Source: Chrysomallon squamiferum
Lineage: Eukaryota; Mollusca; Gastropoda; Neomphalida; Peltospiridae
Assembly (NCBI GenBank): GCA_012295275.1
Contig: CM022674.1
Span: 9,673,292-9,737,291 of the forward strand
DNA: 64,000 nucleotides
Reading direction: 5' to 3'
Part shown: in pieces, positions 12,673 to 33,059 of the stretch
Numbering within the stretch: position 1 is the stretch's first letter
Layout of the letters: each line of letters begins with the position of its first letter
Notes under the pieces: generated by a model
The model's database searches: none
What the model was told of the DNA's origin: nothing
The model's input: only the letters and a program-made list of their open reading frames with translations
Made by a program: the position numbers and the translations under genes

Positions 12673-13689
12673 AATTATTTTTATTATTATTCAACACAGT
12701 AAAAATGTATTTATAGAACTAGACTGCCATTAATACAAATTAAAAAATAATCCAGGAATTAAAGCAGAAGTAAATAATTAAAGTGTCAAGCTGTCAGGCT
12801 GTTACACATTGCCAGAATCACACCGAGCTGTCACTCAGCAGACTCGTTCACGTGGCGGGTTTACTCGTCACGTGACCTGTCTCTTACTGGACCATCTAGA
12901 CTTAAATTCGTGTTCTCATTCGATCTCACAGTCAATGTTTAATGTGTATAAATTAGTAAAAGAACTGAAATTTATCATTCCTTCACAATATATAGAATAC
13001 ATCAACATTTTAATATTAAAAAGTGTATTCATAGCCTTCACATCGAGTTTAGATCTTTTTCCTTAGTTTTCAGTCAGTTACTAATTGTAACCAACTTTAC
13101 TACCTACTACTTTATTATTATTTTTTTTTTTTTCAAAACTCTTTAATCTTCTACATCTTTATTAGTAAATTATATGTGTAATTTAATCATTATTTGATTT
13201 CCTTTTACCAGCACCCGTACACATGTCTCAAACATTAATATAAATAACGTTATTGTTGACTGTTGTTTCTCGTGCATTATTATTATCATTATTATTATTA
13301 CTATCATCACCACCATCATCATGTTATTGTTGTTGTTGCTAGTGTGGCTGTTGTTGCTGTTGTTAATATTATTAGGAATTCAAGTATTTTTAGAATTAGT
13401 ATTAATAACCCTTATCAAAGAACTCATTTTAAATTTTATTTCTAAATAATGTTGAAAGAATCACAAAAAAATATTTTACCAGTTATATTTACTACTATAT
13501 TTACTAATGATATGTTTTTTTATTTGCCCAATAACATATTTTCTTAGAATTATTAATAATGTTAGAACTGTTGTTGTTGTCGTTGTCGTCGTTTTTGTTG
13601 GTCTTTCTGCAATTCATGATGCAGTTCACTTTGCTGTTGTTGTTTGCTGATACATAAAACCTGTAAGAAAGTTTTAAGTTATATCTGAA

Positions 13690-14180
13690 ATGTTGTCATG
13701 ATGCTGTAAACATTGACGCCTCCTACTTTGTATTGATTGAAAGAAAAGTCAATTCAACGTCGTTCATGTGGAAGAATCCACGTCCACGTGACTCGAGCGA
13801 CCCAACCGCGAAGAAAATGATAAAATGGAAGAAAAAAATCATCGAAAAGGAACGGATTATTATTGTTAATAGCCACGCTTTGGTTTCTGATATATACTTT
13901 GCCACTTAACCAGTATTACCATTTTAATGTAGGACGAACGGACAGAAGGATGTTGAACCCTGTGATACCGTACCACTTGGCGAGCCTTGGTCTCTTTCGG
14001 CCTGTCTCTCTAGAAGGTAAATTATTTGTTGAAACCGTCACTAAACGAACTGTATCATTGATAGTCACGCTTAGCGTACATACTAGACTGGCAGAGTGTG
14101 CGTCTACATGTGGCGTGAAGTTTGTTACCATCCTTGGAACGTACACACACATTACCTTTTTTTCTTTACAGCATTTGAAA
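13690..14180. promoter_or_regulatory. Repeat-free island with candidate Pax3/7 first exon
   Basis: About 490 bases of high-complexity sequence flanked by simple repeats, with a CACGTG E-box (CCACGTGACTCGAG near 13783). It holds the alternative first-exon candidate at 13950-14016. Possible promoter. Confidence 0.35.
13950..14016 (+). CDS. Candidate first coding exon of Pax3/7 (alternative A)
   Basis: An ATG opens a 22-codon frame starting MLNPVIPYHLASLG and ending in GAA G|GTAAAT, a good donor in phase 1 with G as the carried base. That is exactly what the paired-box exon needs to complete its GGA codon, so the splice would read ...[13 protein letters not shown]. Vertebrate and fly Pax3/7 proteins also start the paired domain with [10 protein letters not shown] after a short variable leader encoded by a separate exon. 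The 8.2 kb distance and the rival candidate at 16131-16170 keep this uncertain. The two could be alternative promoters. Confidence 0.35.
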
Positions 14181-14604
14181 TCTTTATGATTTCTTCGTGA
14201 ACTTAATCTCTTTAGTACTGTATTATTTGATTTATATCTAATTTTTCTTTTAAATATTCACGTTTAATTTTTATTTAGAACATTAGATTTCTAAGATATA
14301 CAAGACTGGTCATAAGTAGCGTTTAATTAGATAAACTATTAATTAAAATCTTGTGACAAAACACACACATGCGTGGTCTCGTGTGTGTATGCCTGCAAAT
14401 ACATAACTACTGACTATCAATTTACATTCATTATATATTTATTTAAATTAATTTAATATAGATGCTGGGTTTTTTCCATTTCATAGTTTAGTTTAAATAA
14501 GCTACCTCCGAAACAGAACTTAGTATTATTTTATCATTTTTATAATTAATTAATTTATCTCATTTATTGTAAGTGCATATTATTGTCAGTTAAACTATCT
14601 TTAT

Positions 14605-14607
14605 TTT

Positions 14608-14643
<36 letters not shown>

Positions 14644-14680
14644 TATTTATTTATTAGTTAGTGGTTAATTATTATTCGAC

Positions 14681-14711
<31 letters not shown>
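14605..14711. repeat. (CTTT)n and (TA)n microsatellites
   Basis: CTTT tetranucleotide tract at about 14605-14644 and TA tract at about 14688-14711. Confidence 0.9.
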
Positions 14712-14715
<4 letters not shown>

Positions 14716-15374
14716 TTATCAATAACGTCACCTAAAAGTATTGTATAAAAATATATACTATATGATGGTGATAACTACAAAATTATATTCAGAAAATGAT
14801 ACATTTAAATCTATTTCAGTATCTGAAGCTATTTTCTTACATTATAATGTTTAAAATGCTGTTTTTCTATGTATGTATATTTTTGTTGTTAATATTGTTT
14901 CAGTTAAGAAACATAATACAAAAGGAACAAAAATAAAACAAAAGAAACTGAAAATAATAAAAAAAATCTTTAGAAGTGTTTGATATTAAAACGGATTTAT
15001 TCAGCAAATCAGGACGCTTTATCCTGTTTACTTTTTAAACAATAAACAACAACAATATAAAAAAAAAAAACTACAACTGCAACAACAATATTAAATGTTA
15101 TCAATTACATTTTGAGGCAGTAATTACAACAACGTTGATACATAAAAATAGTGTTGTTGTTTTGAGTTTGTATTTTAATAAAAGAATATTCAGAGTTATG
15201 ATAATTTACCAAAAACCAATTTTAAGAAAACAGATAGCACTGAACAGTTAGTTTATATAAATTAGTAATCTTGGCATCACCGGTCACTCTAATATAATTA
15301 ATGAAAAAAAATAAAAATAAAAAAATAAATAAAGACTTAAAATATTAATAATTAATTTTATTTATTTATTGTCT

Positions 15375-15423
15375 TTATGTATGTATGTGTGTATGTATGT
15401 ATGTCTATGTATGTATGTATGTT

Positions 15424-15475
<52 letters not shown>
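15375..15475. repeat. (ATGT)n-(GT)n-(TA)n compound microsatellite
   Basis: Imperfect ATGT units pass into GT and then TA repeats. Confidence 0.9.
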
Positions 15476-15477
<2 letters not shown>

Positions 15478-15629
15478 AAGAAAATATTTTATATACTAGG
15501 CATGAAATGAAATGAAAAATTAATATAAAGTTTATAATATTATTGGTTGTGCAAAAAGGTTGACAATAAAGTTGTATAATGATAGATTTTCTATAAAATT
15601 TTCAAAGAAAACAACCAATCCCGTTACCA

Positions 15630-16130
15630 TTTTCCAGACGATAAATCAAAGAAAAGGAAGAACGTTTAGAGAGAATGCTTTTGAAGTCGGTTCACCATGG
15701 TTTCGCAGACTATGGTTTATCGAGACAAGAACGTGCTATTCCGTGAAACACCTTGTCTTAACAGGTCGCCTTGTTAACTAACGTTAAACGAGCGAATCTT
15801 TGAAACAAAAAGCCAAACCGCCCCAGTGCTGCGAGTCTTTGAACTTAATTTTATTACTGCATGTTAATTATAAGCGAGATTTTCGCTAGTGATACGGCAC
15901 AGCCTGTAATGGTGGGGGGTAGAGTGGGACAACCTGGTCTCAGACTCTCTTCAAATGATTAAGGTTTTTTGTTCTAACGATTGTCTTAACGTGAATAAAT
16001 TAACACAGTAATTTGCATAAAATGAGCGTGTACAAATTGAAGCTCACATCTTCAGGTTTCGTATTTCGTACTGCACTTGGTGTGGAGCATACAGGTTAAC
16101 TCGGACTAAATTTTTCTTTTCTTGTTTGTA
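15630..16130 (+). promoter_or_regulatory. Repeat-free island upstream of candidate first exon
   Basis: High-complexity sequence directly upstream of the candidate ATG at 16131. It contains ATTTGCAT (16011-16018), a perfect POU octamer match 112 bases before that ATG. No TATA box was identified. The promoter role is inferred only. Confidence 0.35.
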
Positions 16131-16170
16131 ATGGATTTCACACGAATGGAGCAAGAAGCACTTTTAAAAG
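16131..16170 (+). CDS. Candidate first coding exon of Pax3/7 (alternative B)
   Basis: ATG opens MDFTRMEQEALLK and then a G before GTCAGC. The phase (1, carried base G) fits the paired-box exon exactly and gives ...[14 protein letters not shown]. With this exon the whole gene is 1314 coding bases, 437 residues. The donor is weaker than consensus (C at +3). A long (AAT)n(ATT)n tract begins about 20 bases downstream. It is the closer candidate to the paired box, with intron 1 of 6.1 kb. It competes with 13950-14016, and both may be used. Confidence 0.42.
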
Positions 16171-16193
16171 GTCAGCTTAATAATACCACTACT

Positions 16194-16314
<121 letters not shown>

Positions 16315-17194
16315 AAGTAATAGTAATAATAAAAGTACAGAGTAATAATGTCTGTAGAATCAAGTATAAAATTCAGGTTAAAATAAGTTTTTCACAAATT
16401 AAAATATCCCAGCATCTACGATAAGAATAAAACCGTGTAGACTCTTACTTACATACATATTTAGTGATTATTAATGTATTAAAAGGAAGAGAAGAAATAA
16501 TAAATTAGCGAGAGACAGACAGAGAGAATGAGAGAACGAAAACTGATAATGAAACTTTAAAATGTATAAATGTTTATTACATTATTTAATATAAAATTAT
16601 ATTGGTTATGTAAATATACAACACACTAACACTCATTACCATTAAGTAAGTATCACATTTTTCTTACTTTTGGAAAATATTATAATTTATGAGTTGTACA
16701 GAATACTAATCAGGAACTCACACTTGAATATATTTAATTGTGCGGGGAGAAAAAATAGTTATGAAAAAATAGTTCAAAATGAAATGTCACCCTAATTAAA
16801 ATATCCGTAATTTAGTTAATTAAGTAAATATATAAGTTAATTAAGTAAATATATATGTTAATACACATTTTAACACTGAAATGTATATTGTTATTATTTT
16901 TGTTTTAGATGAAAATAAACACATGTTATGAACTCGAACTTAAATGTGTTAAATTCGTAATGCTAAACACCTGTTTGTTCTACCTATTGCTCGGCTGGTT
17001 TGTAAAGATGTATCTATAACCTAAATAAATGTGTAAAAGTTTCCTTAATTTTCGCACATTGAATGGAACTATATATCATGGATGTTTTAATTAATCATGA
17101 TCAAATACAATTTTATCCTGTTTTGTCCGTGGTGTATTTTGTCTTGTTAAATGCCGCCGACTGTGTACCTGGTTGTGTGTACTAATTAACAATA

Positions 17195-17535
17195 TTAATC
17201 AGTCTCGCGGAATACTTCACGCCTAACGTGGTGACAAATCACGTGTTGTTGCAGCAACAGCTCACGACTGTGTATCGCCGACGTTACTGCTGCAGAATAG
17301 ATATTTTTTGCTTCTATTGTTAAACGAACTGATTCAGAGACAACAACAAACATTACATTTAAAAAATAAAAAAAAATGGGGGGATAAAGATAAAAAAAAA
17401 ACACCCACGATGACCTTAACAACTAATGTAAATTTTTGACAGCCACTTTTAAGTTGCATTAAAACTGTAATTTAGAGAGCTAAAAGAAATATTAATATGT
17501 GACTGCAGGCGCAGTGTTATGTGTACATCTGTATG
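17195..17535 (+). repeat. Left arm of diverged inverted duplication
   Basis: This segment is a diverged reverse complement of 18765-19095. Near-identical blocks are CAGCAACAGCTCACGACTG, the GCCGACGTTACTG block, CTTCTATTGTTAAA, CTGATTCAGAGACAAC and AGCCACTTTTAAGTTG, all in the same order on inverted strands. The arms are about 340 bases, separated by about 1.2 kb. Confidence 0.8.
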
Positions 17536-18764
17536 TGTTTGCTAGTTTATGTTAAAATATAACAATTATACATACAAACAAGATTTGAAAGAAAAAAGTC
17601 AGATACCTATATATTTTAATAAAAGAAATGATTTAATTAAAGTGATATATTTTTCATTAGTTTGGTTTTTCGTTTATTTTTTCTTCTTCATTTTTTGTTT
17701 ATTTTTTAAATTATTTTTCTGTATCCGTTTGTCTGCAAATAAAATCAAATTAGTTTTAACCAGTTAAGTTAAAGTTAATGAAATGTAAACTTTTCAATTA
17801 ATTGAATGACAATAGAACAATTATGTTCTCAAATTAAGCGATGTGTTTGAGATCACCTAGAGATCGAATTACACAACACTAATCGTTTATTTCGCTTTCT
17901 AATCTCGCCATTCGTCAAGTTGGTCACGTGACACGGATATTACGCGAAACGATGTCACTACACGCCCAATTAACGCGTAATACTTAAATGCGCAGCAAAT
18001 CGAACCAGAAAATATCCTCACCGTAAACAAGTGAAACGAATTTAGAACTATTATGATTTTACACGCTCAGTCGAGCAATGACGAGCGTCATAAGAAAACT
18101 ACAACAGTACGTCATCACAGTTTTGTAAGCGATATTATGATTGGTTAAGATGACATAACGATCCCGCAGTGAAATCGTTTTATATTCGTAATAAACACAA
18201 CTGCTTTTAATAATTATATAATCAAATAATTATCTTTTTGATGAAAACAGTTCATTTTAAAGCTATGTAATAAACGCATCTGTTTTTATTAATTATAAAA
18301 TAATTATACTATCTGATTTAATTTTATTTCATATTTGTATATAAAGCAAAACTGTGTTTAAAATACAAATAAATGGTCTGACTATGAAAATAAAATGAAT
18401 AATATTATTATAGCTATACTAATTTAACAAATGAAATACGGTGAAACTATCTAAATTTATAACTACATACTGTTAGTTTATAAAAAAAGAAAAGAACAAA
18501 AGACAAAAAGAATATTACCTTTTCAAGTTGAAAATACCTCAACCGAAATTCAGGAAATCCAAAAATATCATAATATAGTTCTCAGCTCATTTAGTGGACA
18601 CAAATTTTATTTCGTCTACGGAATTATTAAAAATATTGTATACAGTTATTTGGAGGTTGTCATTTGAATTAGATACACATATATTGCTTTCTCCATTATA
18701 AAAATGATTTTAAAAAACAGATAAGAAACTCCAATGTTTTTAAGTGAAATCATTTTAATAAAGG

Positions 18765-19095
18765 TTTAGGTACAAACACTGTGCGTGCCTACAGTTACTT
18801 ATTAAGGTATCTTTTAGTTACCTAAAAATAGATTTAATACAACTTAAAAGTGGCTTTCGAAAATATATATTTTTTGAAAAGTTCATCGAGTATTTTTGTT
18901 TTGTTTTGTTTTCTTCTCTAAAATAATTATAGAGTCTATCGTTGTCTCTGAATCAGTTTCATTTAACAATAGAAGTAAAACATATCTGTTCTGTTCCAGT
19001 AACGTCGGCGTTACTCAGTCGTGAGCTGTTGCTGTAACAAAACGTTATTTCTCAACGTTTAATTTAGTGAAATACGCAGGTGTTAAGATTAGCTT
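18765..19095 (-). repeat. Right arm of diverged inverted duplication
   Basis: Reverse-complement partner of 17195-17535. Blocks of 14-19 identical bases alternate with diverged stretches that carry small gaps. Confidence 0.8.
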
Positions 19096-19714
19096 TGTAT
19101 AGATACAGTTTAAAATAATTTGTGTAACAGATTTCGTTTTATAAATAAAGTGTATTCAAACACAGAATAAATAAACAAATAAATAGAACATAAAATAAAA
19201 TTTGTTATTTTGTCTTATCTTTATACATTTATTTACAATATTTTAACTAATCTTTATGTCATTTAGCATTGATACTGAATTAACTAATTCCTTTAAACAA
19301 GTATATTGTTATTTTAAATATACTGTGGCAATTTCGCATTAGTTTTTATATGTAAGCAAGAAAAACAAACAACTGTATTATTTACTTGATGTCGCTGTAC
19401 ATTCTCGTATGTTTACCCCATCATTATTAGCCACGCCCACTGTCTGATAATTGACATTGGTTAGGCGTTAGCTGAAGTCGAAAGGGGCGAGGCTTAGTAA
19501 TCGACTGATAGACGGCAAGTGGAAAAGCCGAGAGCATGATGTTACAGTATGTTTCACAAAGCACATTTCACACTGGTATTTCAGCCTGAATTATATCATA
19601 CACTTGCACTTGAAAAACATAGACTATTTAAAAGCTGTTTCACGGTTTAATTAAACTATTTGTGCTGAACAATTCCCGAACATCCATTCATTACTGTTTA
19701 TTTTTATTTAAAAT

Positions 19715-19745
19715 AATAATAATAATAATCATAATAATAATAATA

Positions 19746-19776
<31 letters not shown>

Positions 19777-20135
19777 CATAGTACACAGTATTTCTGGTAC
19801 TAGTAGTAACAGCAATACTTCTACTAGTAGAAATAACAATAGTAGTAATTGCTGTACAGTTGAAGTAGTAGTAGTAGTTGTAGATATAGTAGTGGTAGTA
19901 GTAGTAGAAGTAGTAGTTATTAGTTGTGGTAGTAATAGTAGTAGCAGTAGCAGTAGTAGTGGTAGTTGTAGTTACAGTACTGGCAGCATTAATGCCTATA
20001 TTGTGGTAGTAGTAGTAATAGTAATAGTAGTAGTAGTAGTAATAATTGTAGAAGTAGTAGTAGTAATAGATAGTAGTTGTGGTAGTAATGGTAGTAAGAG
20101 TTGTAGTGGTAGTAGTGGCAGCATTAATGCCTCTA
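19715..20135. repeat. AAT/GAT then long imperfect GTA repeat block
   Basis: AAT and GAT repeats at about 19715-19777, followed by about 330 bases of imperfect GTA/TAG units. A 114-codon open frame here is only Val/Ser/Gly repeat translation. Confidence 0.9.
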
Positions 20136-20608
20136 TTTATAATACTGACAATAATTATAAATTAACAACAAAAAAACAACAAGAACAGCATAAAAAAAAG
20201 AAAGAAAGAAAGAAAGAAAAAAGGAAACAAATTTAAAAAACATGTCACAAACTGTCAGCTATAATTCATGTATAAATAAATCTATTTTTAAATATAAGAC
20301 AGGTGATGTTCAGTGGAGAAGAAAATTATTTCTATAAAATTGTTACCTGCTGAGAACACAGGTGACACATTAACACTCATCTCAATTGGCACCATATTTT
20401 GTTACTCAATACAGTCGTGTAGAAAACAGCCTCACTTTGATGTGTTCAGCGCTATACTGTTATCTAAACGACAGTTTCATTTCACACTTGTGGCGTGAAA
20501 GGAATCGCTGTGTTAACTAGAGATAATTTCATTGTTTGTTTGATCTCTCGCTGTCCCACTCCTAACACCAGTGCTTTGATCGCCTCAAATAATTTTGATT
20601 TGCTAACC

Positions 20609-20646
20609 CTAAAAAAAAAAAAAAAAAAAAGAAATATATATATAAA

Positions 20647-20703
<57 letters not shown>

Positions 20704-20945
20704 GTAATAATAATAATAATAATAATAATATAAATAAATAATTATTATATTAATAGCAGTAGCAGCAGCAGTACTAATAGTATTGGTAGCATTAGTATTA
20801 GTATTAATAAATGTAATGTTAGTATTAGTACTAATAAATGTAGAATAGTAGGAGTAGTAATAGTTTCAGCTGTGGTAGTAATAGTTGTTGTCGTTGTTGT
20901 AGTTGTAGTAGTAGTAGTAGTAGTAATAATAATAATAATAATAAA
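20609..20945. repeat. Poly-A, AAAT, AAT and AGT repeat block
   Basis: A run of A, then AAAT and AAT units to about 20735, then AGT/AAT units from about 20755 to 20945. Confidence 0.9.
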
Positions 20946-21299
20946 CTCATTAATTTTCATTTACAGTGAGTCTATTTTTGTGCATTTATTCTGTATAATA
21001 TACAGAAATCTTATATATTTCTTAAATATAACAATATTGCAGCTATTAATAAAACAGAAATTTGAAGAAAAGATAAAGGAATAAAAAAAGAACAATAATA
21101 ATAAAATGATATTTAAGAATTAGGAAATAATAATTAATATCTTCTGTGAAGTATAATTTACAAATATAATTAAGAATCTGAAAAGATATCGATGAGTTGT
21201 GTTACACATAGAATGTTACTTTCCTTGCGATTTTACATTTGTTTATATTATAACTATAATCAATGTTTTTAAAAAGAAACAAAATAAATAAATAAATAA

Positions 21300-21433
21300 A
21301 CAAACATGAATGGATATCTAAATATATACAAATAAAATAAAATAAAATAAAATAAAATAAAATAAATAAATAAATAAATAAAATAATATGAATGGATTTC
21401 TAAATATATACAAATAAAATAAAATAAAATATA

Positions 21434-21465
<32 letters not shown>

Positions 21466-21470
21466 ATTTT
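21300..21470. repeat. Tandem duplication with AAAAT/AAAT tails
   Basis: The segment ATGAATGGATATCTAAATAT occurs near 21306 and again, with one change, near 21389, each followed by AAAAT and AAAT runs. This is an about 82-base tandem duplication. Confidence 0.85.
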
Positions 21471-22251
21471 TATCAAAAACAAAATTAATTGGTGTATTTG
21501 TTGTATACCTTTTTCTTTTTCGTTTTAGTCACATAGCCACTGAAGTTATGTGGAAAGTGTAAAAGTGGAAAGCGAACAAAATTATTTTATCAGACTTGTG
21601 TTTTGTATTTGCTGTTTAAAACATAAAGTATTAATTACTTTTTAATTTACAATATTTTATAAAGCAAATGTATTTTATAAAATGCTGTACAACATGAATT
21701 TAACATAATTTAATATTTCATGTATTCATATTGAAATTTATCTGTTTCTGAAAACTTTTCATAGAATTTGATGAATATTGGTGAATTACATAAAAAAAAA
21801 ATTGACAATATTGTAGTTTTGAGAATTTATTATATATATATTTTTTAAATTACTATATCTTTAAATTCATTGTCATCTTCTTTCTCTACCTCTTTCTAAC
21901 TTAATTTTATTTATTTATTTATTTATATAACGTTTATGCTTAAGTATTAATTATTATATACAATAATTTTATTTACAATAATTCATTTGCTTAAAACTTT
22001 ACAAAGCAAAATGGAGATTTTTTTACTGATATTTTAGCACTGAATTATTAATTACCTCAACAGTACTACTAATCCTACTACTAATAAAATAACGATAAGC
22101 TATTTTGAAATGAAAAATTAATAAGTAAACAAATAATTCTAAGAAATAAAAATATAAAATAATTAAAAAATAATTCTAAGAAATAAAAATAAAAAATAAT
22201 TATTTATTTTTATTATTAATTTTTTGTCTTGTTTTATTTAATTTCTCGCAG

Positions 22252-30042
<7,791 letters not shown>

Positions 30043-30209
30043 AATTTAGTTTCAGTATAATATTATATAAATATATATATATATATATATTTTTTATGTA
30101 AAAATAGAAATGGTGCTACCGTAATCTATGCACAGTTATTGTTAGAGAATTTAACTGTGATTAAATATCATCGAACAAATAGTATTGATTTTAGTAAAAA
30201 TTTTACTTG

Positions 30210-30244
<35 letters not shown>

Positions 30245-30360
30245 ATTACTTTTTATAAGTGTATTTACAAATGTAATAATGTTTCTGTATTTTATTGTGA
30301 AATACGCAGGTCAGTATATGCGCCTAAATTGCAGAGAATTTGTTAAATTCAAGGTTCAGT

Positions 30361-30366
30361 AATAAA
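30361..30366 (+). terminator. Poly(A) signal candidate for Pax3/7
   Basis: AATAAA 318 bases after the stop codon. Further AATAAA motifs downstream (for example 31797-31802) would allow longer 3' UTRs. Confidence 0.4.
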
Positions 30367-30754
30367 ATTATAACAGCAGTATTATAGTAGTATTTGATAG
30401 TAGTATTGCTAACATCATCATCATCATCATATTCAACATAGTATAGAGATGTTGTAGTTAGCCCACCCTTTGGGCTATTTCTCATTCACGATTGTGAGTA
30501 CCTTCACAACACTGATTTCTATACCATTTCCATATAATATTTTTGTACACACTGTTTCTTATAGACATAAATTCGAATTCTGTATTTTTATTACACACCC
30601 ATTCAATCATGCTAAGTAAATATGACTCTGATGCATCTTTCTGAAATCAAATATGTGAAAACAACTACAATTTACAGTGCAATGTCAACAGCCAAACAAA
30701 CTTAAGATGGAGTTTAACACTGCTGAAGAAAAAAATATTTTAATTAAAAAAAAA

Positions 30755-30785
<31 letters not shown>

Positions 30786-30793
30786 CTGAATAG

Positions 30794-30860
30794 TTTAATA
30801 ATCTTAACCCAAATACTGTGCTTTGGAAACTGAAAATCAGAACGTAATATATAAGTAACT
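30794..30860 (+). repeat. Direct repeat copy 1
   Basis: TTTAATAATCTTAACCCAAA through AAGTAACT is repeated at 32532-32628 with few changes. The second copy has about 29 extra bases after GCTTTGGAAA. Confidence 0.85.
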
Positions 30861-32531
30861 TCATTACAAACATACATGAATTTTTGCAGTTATTTGGAAG
30901 AACAAAAATAGCATAATAACTAAATAAATCCTCTGCCCCCCAAAAAAATAAAGAATAAAAAGTGAAATAATAAATAAATAAAATAAAAAGCTCAAAAACA
31001 ATATTTTATAATCAAAACCATAAGGGTTTTTTTCTTTTGGAATCTTATCTTCAGTGATTAAATGGTCAGAGTATGACTGCAAAGTTTTTTTCTAACTGTG
31101 AAAAGAAACATACATATTTTTTGCAATCGTTTACTGCCCATTTACTTATGAGCTACACAGTATATAAGTGTGTGTGAGTATGTGTGTGGGTGTGGGTTTG
31201 GGTATGACTAATTACTAAAGTGGTATGGAAACATTTAGAATTTATGAATTGCTGAAGTAAAAACTACTAAATTGTTTGTTATAATCCTTAAAGTTTGCTT
31301 TCATTGATTACACTTGTTAACCATACATCTATTTAATGTTGCTATACACTGCTGCCAAAACTAACACTTACATTAGATTCAACATTCTTTTGTATTTTTA
31401 TTTATAAACCAAAAGGTAAAACCAAGTAATAGTTTTAAAATACTAACAACATTAATAATCTTCGTATGTTAGCAATATTTTGTATATATAAACAAGTAAT
31501 AATAGTATTTGTATATAAACAAATATTAAAATGTTAAACTGATATTTTCCAAACTGTAATATTACATATAATAAAATGGTATTTCTTTTTGTTGCAGTAA
31601 AAATGATTGAAATACAAGATAACGCAGATATTTAATGTATTATCACTTCTGCTGTGCTAGCTTTCATGATAGAAAACAAGTTGTAGAGACAATTTATATA
31701 TAGTGTGTAAAGAAAAATTAAAAAAATAAATGTTCCTTTTATAGTTCTTGCTCAAAATAACAGCATATAATGTAATTTAATACTTGTGCTTTTTTCAATA
31801 AATTATTTTCTTGTGAATGTTGTATTATTATTTTTTATTTTAATGGGTTTTTTTCATATTAGAATATGTTTAGAATGTTATTTGCACAAAAATGATACAT
31901 TATTTAATTTTCTCATTAAGCTTTTATTAAATTTTCGAAATAGTAAAACATAAACCCGTGTTACTTTTGAGTTTAGAAGTAATATACTAAAACCTTCATA
32001 ATTTAGTTTATCATTAACAAAAAGTTTTGATGCCAAGCATGTTTTTAGTTAAAAAAATAAAAATAATAATAATAATAATAAAAATATATGACCATCAAAT
32101 GAATAAAAAGAAATAAACAAAAAATAATAAACAATGAATTTATGTTTTGGTGTTTATTTATTAAAAACAAATACATTTTATGTATGTACAAATATTATTA
32201 TAGATATTTCATTGTGGTAGAACAAATAAAAATAAATAAGAAAGTAAAAAGCAAGAGAAAATAAAAGTCATGCAGTGTGAATTAATTAATATTTATCAAC
32301 TGTAATCTGCAATATAAGGCAAAATTACCTTCAAACTATATTAACTGTGTTACCTTGTTACCAGACAAAACGAGAATTAATAAATACAATCCAGACCCAA
32401 AATCAGTAAAACAAGTAAAACAAGATATACAGAAATCTTGCTACAAATTACAATAAATTATGTAGCATACAGATCCAGGATGAAGCGAATCAGTCTTATT
32501 TTATTTATATATATAGAGAGAGAGAGAGAAT

Positions 32532-32628
32532 TTTAATAATCTTAACCCAAATACTAGGCTTTGGAAAGTTTTAAATAATATAAATATATTGTGCTAACTG
32601 AAAATTAGAACATAATACGTAAGTAACT
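32532..32628 (+). repeat. Direct repeat copy 2
   Basis: Second copy of the element at 30794-30860, 1.74 kb downstream in the same orientation, with an internal insertion of about 29 bases. Confidence 0.85.
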
Positions 32629-33009
32629 AAATTATAAATATATTTATTTATTTATATTATTTTTTTTATTCTTGAGAAATATGTTCATGAGGATGGGTCA
32701 GCCCAGGTAATATAATACACTAACCAACTAATTGAGAATTAATCTTCTTTTTTCACTTGTTTCACTTCTAAATGATACCTTTAAAATATATAAACAAACA
32801 TACAAAATAAATAAAATGTCTTTTGGCCTGACTTACACACTATCTTTCTTAGTGAAGCTATATGTCATTTCACAATAAAACCAGTTTATCAAAAACATTA
32901 AATGTTCCTTCATGGAAGATCTCTTGTCATACCAGTTAATCATTTACATGAAAATGTTAATTTATTTCAGGGTAATTTAACTCTTAATTTCATTTTCATA
33001 ATGTTCTTT

Positions 33010-33059
33010 TTTTCAAATTATTTGGATAAATAGACTTATTTATCCAAATAATTTGAAAA
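33010..33059. repeat. Perfect 23-bp stem with 4-base loop
   Basis: Bases 33010-33032 pair exactly with 33037-33059 around the loop GACT. The stem contains CAAATTATTTGGATAAATA. It lies in the noncoding interval between two gene ends. It is shorter than a normal animal pre-miRNA stem. Confidence 0.95.

Larger units (their letters stand above)
7114..13949. other. Intergenic, repeats plus high-complexity islands
   Basis: No gene recognised. Low-complexity sequence dominates, but repeat-free islands with more CpG and TGACG-like or E-box-like motifs occur at about 9.24-9.62, 10.12-10.33, 10.84-11.34 and 12.78-12.92 kb. The island at 10.84-11.34 kb is the most GC-rich and resembles a promoter. These may be upstream control regions of the Pax3/7 gene, but no function is shown by sequence alone. 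Confidence 0.5.

Noticed and set aside
13863-14189. 108-codon plus frame and 78-codon minus frame
   Set aside because: The full-length frames are not recognisable. Only the first 67 bases from 13950 to a good donor are kept, as a candidate Pax3/7 first exon.
19892-20236. 114-codon Val/Ser/Gly-rich frame
   Set aside because: It is translation of the imperfect GTA repeat block.
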